A stretch of DNA of 64,000 bases from Aliiroseovarius sediminis (GTDB taxonomy: Bacteria; Pseudomonadota; Alphaproteobacteria; Rhodobacterales; Rhodobacteraceae). The stretch lies in assembly GCF_022678485.1 (NCBI RefSeq), contig NZ_JALBYP010000032.1, forward strand, positions 186,001-250,000, given 5' to 3'. The position numbers and the translations under genes are program-made. This document shows, piece after piece, positions 55,416 to 63,784 of the stretch (position 1 is its first letter; each line of letters begins with the position of its first letter). Under the pieces are notes generated by a model, which saw nothing but the letters and a program-made list of their open reading frames with translations, ran no database searches and was not told the origin of the DNA.

Positions 55416-55733
55416 CTATGCGGCAATAGCGCCTCGGTTGCGCTGATCGTCGGCCGGACCCCGCCGATCAACCTTTTCCGAGACCCGCGCGGAGCGGGTC
55501 AACCCGAGGTCGCGATCACTGAAACCATTCACGACACGCCGGATATCGGACCGGTAGATGCCCATATCCCGCAAAAGCGCATCGTCCATCGCTTCGAGTT
55601 GGGCGATCGCGCGGCGTCGTTGCCACCAGCGCGCGAGGGATCGACCCAATTGCCCGATGAGGCCGACGGTATCATCGCGCTTGTTTTCGTGAGCGGTGTG
55701 GTGAAGCATTTCGCGGGTAATGTAGACGGACAT
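55416..55733 (-). CDS. DUF1127 protein
   Basis: Protein of 105 residues with a DUF1127 domain at about residues 30-70: SLARWWQRRRAIAQLEAMDD then ALLRDMGIYRSDIRRVV. These small, Arg-rich proteins are common in alphaproteobacteria and some affect RNA turnover and phosphate or stress responses. Its C-terminal tail (RSARVSEKVDRRGPADDQRN) is longer than usual. Upstream of dps on the same strand, 106 bases away. Confidence 0.82.
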   Translation of the reverse strand: MSVYITREMLHHTAHENKRDDTVGLIGQLGRSLARWWQRRRAIAQLEAMDDALLRDMGIYRSDIRRVVNGFSDRDLGLTRSARVSEKVDRRGPADDQRNRGAIAA

Positions 55734-56149
55734 TTTTTCTCCAGTTCATAGACGACTGTTGCAGTAACGATGACCGTGATCGCGTGCCGGACGTGCTTGT
55801 TCCGCAACGCTGCCATGCGTCATCTCTGTGTTCATGTGATCCAGATGGATCGGAAACCCCCCCGAGGCGTGAACCGGCGCTGCGGCCTGTCCGCCCGGGG
55901 TTACCGGCGGTTCAGTAGACTTCCTGCGCCCTGCAGAAACCTTCTATGAAAGCTGAACATCATCATACCTTCGATATGGCCACCGCCGAGACCGGTTTCA
56001 AGCCTGCAGTCCAAGGGTGTGACCTTTCGGGCACCAATTGATTTTTGGCAACTGTTGTGCAGGAAATACCGGCGCATAATTTCCGGGTGACACAGGCAGT
56101 TCTTGAGCGAACATATTCAGACTGCGGATGAGAAACTCGGAGGGCCTTG
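55734..56149. other. Intergenic region between DUF1127 and the urease remnants
   Basis: About 415 bases with no convincing gene. A 31-codon frame at 55947-56042 starts MKAEHHHTFDMATAETGF but has no recognisable homology. A GGAGGG ribosome-binding site near the end serves the ureA remnant. Confidence 0.4.
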
Positions 56150-56456
56150 ATGTTACTTAGCATGCATGAGCAGCAACGGCTTATCTATGGTCTATACCGC
56201 CGGCAAGCTGGCGCTGGAGCGCAAGGGGCGGGGGCTGAAGCTCAACCTGCCGGAAGCGACGGCGCTGCTCACCTCCTATCTGCTGGAGGGCGCACGCGAC
56301 GGCGAAACAGTGACCGATCTGATGGAATCCGGGCGCAACGTCCTGAGCCGCGATGATGTGATGGAGGGCGTGCCCGAAATGATCGCGCAGATTCAGGTCG
56401 AGGCGACATTTCCCGACGGCACCAAGCTTGTCACAGTGATGGAGCCGATCCGGTGA
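56150..56456 (+). pseudogene. ureA: Urease gamma subunit, frameshifted near its start
   Basis: The main frame (from [20 protein letters not shown] to [15 protein letters not shown] and MEPIR) is UreA. Its natural start, with GGAGGG upstream, is the ATG at 56150 or 56162 (MHEQQRL) in another frame. Between them CTTATCTATGG carries about four extra bases (one ATCT/TCTA unit), so the frames are out of phase. The intact internal frame from 56166 would give 96 residues with a wrong N terminus. The stop overlaps the GTG that opens the next frame, as in intact ure operons. Confidence 0.85.
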
Positions 56457-57422
56457 CCAACGAGCTTAACCCTTTTGCGCAGCTTGCCGCGGACAATGCA
56501 GGCAAGGCTGACGGTGCGCGGGCCGCGCATTCCACGCCTTCCATACCGAGGGCGCGGGCATGCCCCCGACATCATCTCCGTCGCGGGCGAACGCAACGTG
56601 CTGCCCGCCTCGACCAACCCGACGCGGCCCTTCACACGCAGTACGGTGACCGAGCATCTGGACATGGTCATGGTCGCCAACCACCTGAACCCGCAGGTGC
56701 CCAACGATCTGGCCTTTGCCGAAAGCCGCGTGCGCGCAGGCACCATCGCCGCCGAGGATATCCTGCAGGACATGGGCGCGATTTCGATCATGTCCTCGGA
56801 CGCGCAGGCAATGGGACGGATCGGCGAGACGGTGATGCGGAGTTGGCAGACCGCGCACCAGATGAAGAAACTGCGCGGATCGCTTCCCGGTGACGACCGC
56901 GCCGACAACCACCGCGCGCGGCGCTATGTGGCGAAATACACGATCTGCCCCGCCGTCGCTCATGGGATGGAGGGCGAGATCGGCTCGATCGAAGTGGGCA
57001 AGAAGGCGGATATCGTGATGTGGCAACCGGCGCTGTTCGGTGTGCGCCCGCATACGGTGTTCACCGGCGGGATGGTGGCCACGGCCGCGCTGGGTGATCC
57101 CAACGCATCCATCCCGACGCCGCAGCCGGTGATGGAGCGGACGGGTTTCAACGTCCATTCGCCCGCCTCCGGCGCGACCTCGCTGGCCTTTGTTTCTCAG
57201 GCGGCAATCGACGACGGCTTGCCGGACCGGATCAACACGAACCGCAAGTTCATCGCCATTGAAAACACCCGGGGCCGCGGCAAGGAGGACATGCCGGAAA
57301 ACACCGCGCTGCCAAAGATCGAGGTTGATCCCGATGCTTGTTCAGTAAAGATCGACGGCGAGAATGCCGATCACGAACCTGCGGATGAAGTGCCGATGGC
57401 GCAGCGCTACTTCCTGTTCTGA
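56453..57422 (+). pseudogene. ureC: Urease alpha subunit, C-terminal half only
   Basis: UreB and the N-terminal half of UreC are gone. UreC sequence resumes at [12 protein letters not shown] (frame 1), shifts frame, and continues [20 protein letters not shown] to [13 protein letters not shown] at the normal C terminus. All nickel ligands in the N-terminal half (the HxH pair, carbamylated Lys and His246 in Klebsiella numbering) are missing. In the active-site flap the usual VCHHLD is VANHLN: Cys319 is Ala and the catalytic His320 is Asn. Asp360 (SSDAQAMGR) remains. A GTG at 56453 opens a short out-of-frame peptide. Not a working urease. Confidence 0.88.
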
Positions 57423-57437
57423 ATGGAAACCCGAGGG

Positions 57438-57540
57438 ATGAACAGGCAGGCGGCACTTTTGTTGCTGGCAGACGGACGTTTGCCAGCCGGTGGCTATGCC
57501 CATTCCGGCGGGCTGGAGCCTGCCGTTCTCGGCACGACGT
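57438..57540 (+). pseudogene. ureF: UreF N-terminal fragment
   Basis: About 33 residues, MNRQAALLLLADGRLPAGGY AHSGGLEPAV-like, match the start of the urease accessory protein UreF (the LPxGGxxHSxGLE motif). The frame then becomes unrelated sequence; the remaining 180 or so residues are missing and UreD sequence begins nearby. It starts just after the ureC stop, as an intact ureF would. Confidence 0.75.
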
Positions 57541-57544
57541 CGCG

Positions 57545-58005
57545 CGGGTGGCGCTGGCGGCGGGCAGGGCGGGGCCGCTGGGCGGTGACAATTACGCTCT
57601 GGATGTGCATGTGGGCGCGGGCAGCACTCTGGTGCTGCAGGAGGTCGCGATGATGCTCGTCCTGCCGGGCCTCAGTGCCGAGCCCTCAAAGATGACGATC
57701 CGCATCACCGTCGAAGAGGGCGCGAGTTTTATCTGATGGGCCGAGCCGATCATCGCCGCGCATCGCTGCAATCACCAACATGATGTGCGGATAGCACTGG
57801 TACCGGGTGCGCGGATGGTCCTGCGCGAGGAGATGCTCTTGGGCCGTCACGGTGAACGCCCCGGCGATTTCACCAGTCGGCTGCGCGTCACGCACGGCGA
57901 CCGCGCCGCCGGTTCGATCATTGCGGTTGATCCGTCGTGGAGCGATGACCCGCCGCCGCCCGCTGTGCCGTTCGACCGGAACGCTGCGTTAACGCCGCTT
58001 GCCGG
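57545..58005 (+). pseudogene. ureD: UreD remnant with in-frame stop
   Basis: GRAGPLGGDNYALDVHVGAG then MTIRITVEEGASFI and, after a TGA at 57734-57736, [20 protein letters not shown] and [20 protein letters not shown]: the urease accessory protein UreD of the short type, interrupted by one nonsense codon in an otherwise continuous frame. Its N terminus is lost at the junction with ureF, and its C terminus runs without a stop into ureG sequence (about 58005). Confidence 0.78.
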
Positions 58006-58488
58006 ACCCGGTGTCGCCATCGGTGTCATCACCAATGACATCTACACGGACGAGGATGCGCAGTTCCTGAAATCCGAAGGTGTGCTGCCCGAAGAGCGCA
58101 TTCGCGCGGTCGAGACGGGATCGTGCCCGCATACCGCGATCCGCGACGACGTGACCATGAATCTGATGGCGGTCGAGGACATGGAGCGCGACTTTGCCCC
58201 GCTTGACATCGTGCTGGTGGAAAGCGGCGGCGACAACCTGACCGCGACATTCTCGCCCGCGCTGGTGGATGCGCAGCTATTCGTGCTGGACGTGGCCGGC
58301 GGCGGCGATGTGGCGCGCAAGGGCGGGCCGGGGATCGCACGCGTCCCGACACCGTGGAAACACTGTGCGACTGGGTGCGCGGGATGCATAAATCCTATGC
58401 GGACGGCGGGCACGTGCCGATTGATCCGGGCCCGATGGCGCCGCATCATCATGCGCATGACGACGGCCATACCCACAGCCACGATTAA
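58006..58488 (+). pseudogene. ureG: UreG remnant, N-terminally deleted and frameshifted
   Basis: From [19 protein letters not shown] through [20 protein letters not shown] and [17 protein letters not shown] to [13 protein letters not shown] is the UreG GTPase, without its N-terminal P-loop. An internal deletion then removes the NKxD region and shifts frame; the other frame completes the end as [20 protein letters not shown] and a histidine-rich tail, stop at 58488. Loss of the P-loop makes nickel delivery impossible. Confidence 0.82.
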
Positions 58489-58498
58489 CGGCTAAAGT

Positions 58499-58537
58499 GT
58501 TTTGCATTTAATCTGAGCTACAGATTTGATGCAAAAC
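58499..58537. repeat. Long imperfect inverted repeat
   Basis: GTTTTGCATTTAATCTG and CAGATTTGATGCAAAAC, 17-base arms with two mismatches around a five-base centre, directly after the urease remnants. Its right arm shares AAAAC with the left arm of the next hairpin, so the two foldings compete partly. Confidence 0.7.
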
Positions 58538-58571
58538 GCCCACAACAATGATGGGGTGTGGGCGTTTTCCA
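58533..58571 (+). terminator. Terminator downstream of the urease remnants
   Basis: Twelve-base-pair stem AAAACGCCCACA / TGTGGGCGTTTT with a 12-base loop, ending in a TTTTCC run. It isolates the FUSC gene from upstream transcription. Confidence 0.75.
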
Positions 58572-58646
58572 TTTTCCCTGATTTAGGAAAAACCCAAAAG
58601 CCTTTAGCATCAGACGAATGAACCGTGCGCAATCTGAAAGGTGCCT

Positions 58647-59744
58647 ATGGACAATCTGAGCTGGCAGTTAAGGCATGCGCTGCGCATGGTCGTGTCCGGC
58701 TCGGGTGCTTATCTGCTGGTTTTCGCGCTTGGTCTTCAGGTGGACTTTTCTGCCGTTATAACCGCCATTTTCGTCACCCAAAGCAACGTCGGCGGATCGT
58801 ATCGCGTGGCAATCGAGCAGTTTTTCGCGGCGATTGCCGGCGCGATCTGCGGCACGGGGGCCGCGGCGCTGATCCTCCCGCAGGATCCCGTGTCGACCGC
58901 CATTGCGCTGGTCATCGCCCTGACGCCGCTGGCCCTGCTTGGTGCCCGTTCGCCCGGCTTCCGGGTGGCGCCGATCAGTGCGGTGATCATCCTGCTGGAA
59001 GGGCCGGGATTCGAACTCGACACGCTCACGCTTGCCCTTGACCGAGTGCTGGGTGTCGCGCTTGGCTGCGCAACAGGCGTGGTAGTGTCCCTGACAGTGT
59101 TTCCGGCCCGTGCATTGTCGGCCGCCGTTGAAACCGCTGGCAGGGTCGCCGCTTTGCTGGCCCGGCAGATGCAACTCCTGTCTAGGAACGAGCCATCGCC
59201 CCGCGGCGAGCATGGAGCGCTCGCGGCGCAGGTGCGCGAAAATCTCGTGCGGCTGGGTAATCTGGTGGAAGAAGCCGAGCAGGAGCGGCGGGGAAGATCC
59301 ACGCGCTATTCCGGCACTCCGCGCCTGCTGCGGACATTGCGCCGGTTGCGCCACGATACGGACATGCTGCGGCGGGCGGGCCGCGATATCAGCAGGGACC
59401 CGCTACCGCCTAGCGTCGCCGCACCTTGGTGCGAAGCCGCCGAAAGCGCGGCCAAAACCTTGCGCGGTATTGAACGGCTTCTGGCCGGTGAGGGAGTCCC
59501 CGAAAATTTCGACACGCTTACGCCGGCGGTGCGAAATTACCTCAACGCTCTTGAGGATATCCGCAAAAGCGGCGAGGCGACGACATTGCCGCCTGCCGTC
59601 CTTCGTCGCATGTTCGGGATTGGGTTCACTCTGGATCAGTTCCGGCGGGACGCGGCGGACATGATCGAGATCGCGCGGGGTGTGCCGAAGCCGAGGCCCA
59701 GTCCTGTCGCGGCTGTGAAAGCTTGGTGGTCACCGCGCGCTTGA
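58647..59744 (+). CDS. FUSC-family (aromatic acid exporter-like) membrane protein
   Basis: Protein of 365 residues: an N-terminal block of five or six helices (MVVSGSGAYLLVFALGLQVD, FSAVITAIFVTQSNVGGSYR, with RVLGVALGCATGVVVSLTVF at the end) and a C-terminal cytoplasmic helical region of about 200 residues rich in Arg and Glu. This is the half-size FUSC/ArAE architecture, involved in export of aromatic carboxylates or similar. The ATG at 58647 is two codons after an in-frame GTG and better spaced to AAAGG. Substrate unknown. Confidence 0.83.
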   Translation: MDNLSWQLRHALRMVVSGSGAYLLVFALGLQVDFSAVITAIFVTQSNVGGSYRVAIEQFFAAIAGAICGTGAAALILPQDPVSTAIALVIALTPLALLGARSPGFRVAPISAVIILLEGPGFELDTLTLALDRVLGVALGCATGVVVSLTVFPARALSAAVETAGRVAALLARQMQLLSRNEPSPRGEHGALAAQVRENLVRLGNLVEEAEQERRGRSTRYSGTPRLLRTLRRLRHDTDMLRRAGRDISRDPLPPSVAAPWCEAAESAAKTLRGIERLLAGEGVPENFDTLTPAVRNYLNALEDIRKSGEATTLPPAVLRRMFGIGFTLDQFRRDAADMIEIARGVPKPRPSPVAAVKAWWSPRA

Positions 59745-59759
59745 GGCTTGGCACCGGCA

Positions 59760-60122
59760 TCACTCGGACGCTGCACCGTTCTGTGCCTGACATTCACTGA
59801 CGTTGGCCTCATCCAACGTATTTTCCAGTGTCGCCGTGTCCCCCTTGGTCCACCACACATTGGCGCCGGACACATATTTTGCGCCGGATGCCGATACCAC
59901 ATTGACGAAAATACGGTCCTCCCCGTCGAGCGGGACAATCGCAAGGGTGTTTGCATCCGTGTTCACATAATGGACCGAAAATGCCTCATCTTCGCCGCAG
60001 GCATAGCTTTGTGCGTGGACACTTCCCTGGGTGCCAAGGTCCACCGGGATGGACAGCGAAACTTCCGCGGTTGCCGTTCCGGCGATTGCAAGGCTGGCGA
60101 GCGCCAATAGAGTGGTTCGCAT
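59760..60122 (-). CDS. MliC-like lysozyme inhibitor family protein
   Basis: Secreted protein of 120 residues with signal MRTTLLALASLAIAGTATA. The mature part has YACGEDEAFSVHYVNTDANT and VVSASGAKYVSGANVWWTKG, the conserved MliC/PliC core that inserts into the lysozyme active site, plus a second Cys near the C terminus. No lipobox Cys follows the signal, so it should be periplasmic (PliC-type) rather than a lipoprotein. Single gene, convergent with FUSC. Confidence 0.85.
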   Translation of the reverse strand: MRTTLLALASLAIAGTATAEVSLSIPVDLGTQGSVHAQSYACGEDEAFSVHYVNTDANTLAIVPLDGEDRIFVNVVSASGAKYVSGANVWWTKGDTATLENTLDEANVSECQAQNGAASE

Positions 60123-60273
60123 GGTATGATCTCCTGTGTGTTTGTCTGACCGGCATGTATGATTGACCGGACGTGTTGAGAATGGGCCGCAAGGCGCTGA
60201 TTTCATCCTTGACGGTTATGTGATCGGCGCCGGGCATCGCCTGCGCCACGACTGCATCTTTCCGTTGCGAGTT

Positions 60274-61143
60274 TCAGGGATAGTGAACGCCGCCTTCGGC
60301 GCGGCGCGGTTTGGTGCTGTCCTGGGGCAGAGGGATGAAATCCTCCTCATCGCCGGGCACCGTCTCGAAACGACCGCGGGCCCATTCCTCCTTGGCCTGC
60401 TCGATGCGCTCGGCGCGGGACGACACGAAATTCCACCAGATATAGCGCGGGCCTTCCATCGGCGCGCCGCCGAACAGCATAAAGCGCGCGTGATCGCCGG
60501 TGCCGTCGTCCAGCGCCTTGACGGTGATCTCGTCGCCGGGGCGCAGCACCAGAAGCTGGCCGGGCTTGAACGCATCGCCCGCCACCTCGATCTGCCCGCG
60601 GATGGTATAAAGCGCGCGTTCCTCGGTATTGGCGGCGATGGGGGCGCGCGCACCCGGCGCAAGCGTGATGTCGCCGCAAAGCGTATCGGACGCGGTTTTC
60701 AGCGGGGAGGTGCCGCCAAAGGCAGACCCGGCGATCAGCCGCGCCTTCAGCCCTTCGGCCTTGACCACGGGCAGGTCCGTCTTGCCGTGATGCATGAAGG
60801 CGGGATCGGATTCTTCCTCGTTTTCGGGCAAGGCCATCCATGTCTGGATACCAAAGAGGCGCTGCCCGGTCTTCAAACGTTCGGGCGCGGTGCGCTCGGA
60901 ATGAACGATGCCCTGGCCCGCCTTCATCCAGTTCACCGCGCCCGGTTCGATCGCCATATCGGTGCCGAGGGAGTCGCGGTGGTGAATCTGCCCCTCGAAA
61001 AGATAGGTCAGCGTGGCGAGGTTGATATGCGGATGGGGCCGCACGTCGATACCCTCATCGGTCAGGAATTCCGCGCCCTGCCGTTCCAGCGCCGTGCCGA
61101 AATCCCCGTAAAACGCGGAGTTGCGGACGTTCGAGACGTTCAT
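60274..61143 (-). CDS. Pirin-family protein with a foreign N terminus (chimeric)
   Basis: Frame of 289 residues. From about residue 24 it is a normal pirin, a bicupin with metal-binding DVRPHPHINLATLTYLFEGQ and GIVHSERTAPERLK; many pirins are quercetinases or redox regulators. The first 23 or so residues, MNVSNVRNSAFYGDFGTALE, are not pirin: they equal the start of an FAD oxidoreductase segment at 63965-64000, and the match extends 32 bases upstream of the ATG. About 40 residues of the usual pirin N terminus are missing. It may still be translated, but the first beta strands are replaced. Confidence 0.8.
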   Translation of the reverse strand: MNVSNVRNSAFYGDFGTALERQGAEFLTDEGIDVRPHPHINLATLTYLFEGQIHHRDSLGTDMAIEPGAVNWMKAGQGIVHSERTAPERLKTGQRLFGIQTWMALPENEEESDPAFMHHGKTDLPVVKAEGLKARLIAGSAFGGTSPLKTASDTLCGDITLAPGARAPIAANTEERALYTIRGQIEVAGDAFKPGQLLVLRPGDEITVKALDDGTGDHARFMLFGGAPMEGPRYIWWNFVSSRAERIEQAKEEWARGRFETVPGDEEDFIPLPQDSTKPRRAEGGVHYP

Positions 61144-61175
61144 CGCCGCCCAGTCATGGCGAAACCCCGGCTCGG
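61108..61175 (-). repeat. Inverted repeat copy 1 (fragment of FAD oxidoreductase)
   Basis: 68 bases matching 63933-64000 in opposite orientation with one mismatch (a G here for T at 63980). It supplies the start of the chimeric pirin. The copy probably continues to about 61080, beyond the comparison possible here because the other copy leaves the window. Confidence 0.9.
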
Positions 61176-61192
61176 ACGCGTCCGACCGCCCG

Positions 61193-62033
61193 TTATCTGC
61201 GGTTCGGCGGGCGATCCAGATCCAGCACCGGATCGGCAGGCACGATACCGTTGGGATTGATGGTGCCGTGGCTGCGATAATAGTGCTGCTGGATGTGATC
61301 GAAATCCACCGTCTCGGCGACGCCGGGATGCTGGTATAGCTCGCGGGTGTAGCCCCAGAGATTCTCGTAATCCTTCAGCATCTTCAGGTTGCACTTGAAA
61401 TGCCCGTGATAGACCGGATCGAAGCGGATGAGCGTGGTGACGAGCCGCCAATCGGCCTCGGTGATGCGGTCGCCGACACGGTAGCGCTGCTTGCCCAGCC
61501 GGTCCTCCAGCGTGTCCAGCGCATCGAAGAGCTTGCGCACCTCGCCCTCATAGACGGTCTGATCGGTGGCAAAGCCGGCCTTGTAGACGCCGTTATTGAT
61601 GGCGTCATAGGTCAGTGCGTTGATCTCATCGATCTCGCCCATCAGCGCGTCCGGGCTGTAATCGGTGTCATTGGCCCCGACGTCGTCTAAGGCCGCATTC
61701 AGCATGCGGATGATGTCGGCAGACTCGTTAGAGATGATGGTGTTCCGCTCCAGATCCCATAGGACGGGCACGGTCACGCGGCCCGAATAATTCGGATCGG
61801 CGCGCAGATAGACCTGATACATGTAATCCGCGCCGCCGGGGTCGGGAATGGCGCCGGGGCCGGAGGCAAAGATCCACCCATGCTCGCCCATATAGGGGTT
61901 GACGACCGACAGGCCGATCATGTCCTCAAGCCCCTTGAGGCTGCGCAGGATCAGCGTGCGGTTGGCCCACGGGCAGGCGAGCGAGACGTACAGATGATAG
62001 CGCCCCGCCTGTTCTTTACATAGAAGAGTTGAT
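61193..62033 (-). pseudogene. Glutathionyl-hydroquinone reductase, N-terminally truncated
   Basis: YqjG/PcpF-family GST. The catalytic segment RYHLYVSLACPWANRTLILR, the DMIGLSVVNPYMGEHGW stretch and the C-terminal helical domain (RVGDRITEADWRLVTTLIRF) are intact to the stop. Upstream of KEQAGRYHLYV the homologous N-terminal 50 or so residues are missing; the frame reaches a stop near 62048 without an ATG, GTG or TTG. A frame from the ATG at 61921 exists (242 residues) but would lack the active-site cysteine. Probably inactive. Confidence 0.78.
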
Positions 62034-62215
62034 CGAGCACGTTAATAGCCATAATCCTTCATTCACTATTGAGATTGGCGTAATAACTTCGGTTGACTGG
62101 CTTTGCGCTTGTTCGCGGCGCCCGCCAAGGCTTAACAGGGATGGCAAGACGGCAGCCGGGAAACTGCGCGCAAGGTGCTGCCCCTACGCCAGCCTGGCAA
62201 GAAAAAGGGCCGACA

Positions 62216-63706
62216 GTGAGCGACGCAACCATCCCCCGCAAAACCCGCCACGACCTGACGACAGGCTCGATCGCGATCACCATGATCCTCTTCGCGCTGC
62301 CGACTCTCGGGTCTTCGGCGCTGCAATCGCTGAACGGGTCGATCAATGCCGTCTGGGTGGGCCGGTTCATCGGCGAAGAGGCGCTGGCGGCGACGGCGAA
62401 CGGCAACATCCTGATGTTTCTGTTGGTCTCCTTCGTCTTCGGCTTTGGCATGGCCTCCACGATCCTGATCGGTCAGGCGGTGGGGCGCCGGGACACGGAC
62501 ATGGCCAAACGCACGATGGGAACGGCGCTGGGCAGCATGATACCGCTGAGTGTGCTGATTGCCGTCGGCGGCTGGCTGTTCGCGCCTTTGCTGCTTGATC
62601 TGCTTGGCACCCCGGCAAGCGCGGCCGAGCTTGCGCTGATCTATCTGCGCATGATCTTTGTCGCGATGCCCGCGACGCTGACATTTACGCTGCTGATGAT
62701 GGCCCTGCGCGGCACGGGTGATTCTGTGACGCCGCTCCGGTTCATGTTTCTGTCTGTGGGCATTGATCTGCTGCTGACGCCGGTGCTTATCCTCGGGCTG
62801 GGCCCGTTTCCCGATTGGGGCATATTCGGGTCGGCATTTGCAACGGCCATCGCCAATACCGTGGCGCTGATCGGGATGGGCGTGACTATCTACCTGCGCG
62901 GATCGGTGTTGGCCCTTCGGGGTGCGGAGTTGCGTTATCTGAAGGCGGACCGCACGATCCTGACTTCGATGATCTCAAAAGGCCTGCCGATGGGCCTTCA
63001 GATGATCGTCATCTCGACGGCGGCGCTGACCATGTTGTCGCTGATAAACCGCGAGGGGGTGCAGACCACAGCGGCCTATGGCGCGACGCAACAACTCTGG
63101 ACTTATGTGCAGATGCCCGCAATGGCACTGAGTGCCGCCGCCAGCGCAATGGCCGCGCAGAACATCGGGGCGGGTCAGTGGGGCCGGGTATCGGCGATCA
63201 CGCGGTGGGGGCTGGTATTCAACCTTGCGCTGACGGGGGCTGTCATCACGCTTCTGACGGTATTCGACGAGACCTTTCTTGGCCTCTTTCTCGGCAGCGA
63301 CAGCGCGGCGGTGCCGATCGGGCGCCGTATCCTGATCATGGCGACCTGGGGCTACCTGTTCTTCGGGGTTGCGCAGGTTCTGTTCGGGACCATGCGCGCC
63401 AATGGCTATGTTATCGGGCCGCTGATCGTAATGGTGATTTCGATGTATCCGGTGCGCCTTGGCTTTGCCTTCGGGATGTATCCGGTGCTGGGAACCGATG
63501 CGCTCTGGCTGTCGTTTCCAGCTGGCATGGTGACGACGGCGCTGATGGGGGCCGGCCTTTACATGCGCGGCAGATGGCGCAGGGGCCGGATGATGCCTTC
63601 GGAGGAAGCGGCGCAGCGCTCGGAAGGGTATCGGGCGCATGGCGGCACCTGCGCGTCCTGCAGTGATCTGGCCCCGACGACGGCGTGGAAGCGTCAACAC
63701 GCGTGA
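62216..63706 (+). CDS. MATE-family efflux transporter
   Basis: Inner-membrane protein of 496 residues with 12 helices in two bundles (GSIAITMILFALPTLGSSAL, VWVGRFIGEEALAATANGNI, LMMALRGTGDSVTPLRFMFL, the MATE signature-like segment). Start is GTG 62216 after AAAAGGG; an upstream frame has no signal. The C-terminal cytoplasmic tail has two Cys (GGTCASCSDL). Family members exchange drugs or metabolites for Na+ or H+. It lies between the truncated reductase and the oxidoreductase gene. Confidence 0.9.
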   Translation: MSDATIPRKTRHDLTTGSIAITMILFALPTLGSSALQSLNGSINAVWVGRFIGEEALAATANGNILMFLLVSFVFGFGMASTILIGQAVGRRDTDMAKRTMGTALGSMIPLSVLIAVGGWLFAPLLLDLLGTPASAAELALIYLRMIFVAMPATLTFTLLMMALRGTGDSVTPLRFMFLSVGIDLLLTPVLILGLGPFPDWGIFGSAFATAIANTVALIGMGVTIYLRGSVLALRGAELRYLKADRTILTSMISKGLPMGLQMIVISTAALTMLSLINREGVQTTAAYGATQQLWTYVQMPAMALSAAASAMAAQNIGAGQWGRVSAITRWGLVFNLALTGAVITLLTVFDETFLGLFLGSDSAAVPIGRRILIMATWGYLFFGVAQVLFGTMRANGYVIGPLIVMVISMYPVRLGFAFGMYPVLGTDALWLSFPAGMVTTALMGAGLYMRGRWRRGRMMPSEEAAQRSEGYRAHGGTCASCSDLAPTTAWKRQHA

Positions 63707-63784
63707 CGGCACGGCGCCAAGCTTGTTTTTTTGCGGTTCAGGCATACCTCTGGGTGCAGACGTATTTGACAAACGGAGCATCCC

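Noticed and set aside
55947-56042. 31-codon histidine-containing frame as a small gene
   Set aside because: No clear ribosome-binding site and no recognisable similarity; too short to support.
56150-58488. A functional urease operon
   Set aside because: Subunit B, half of UreC with the nickel ligands, and the UreG P-loop are absent, and several frames are broken.
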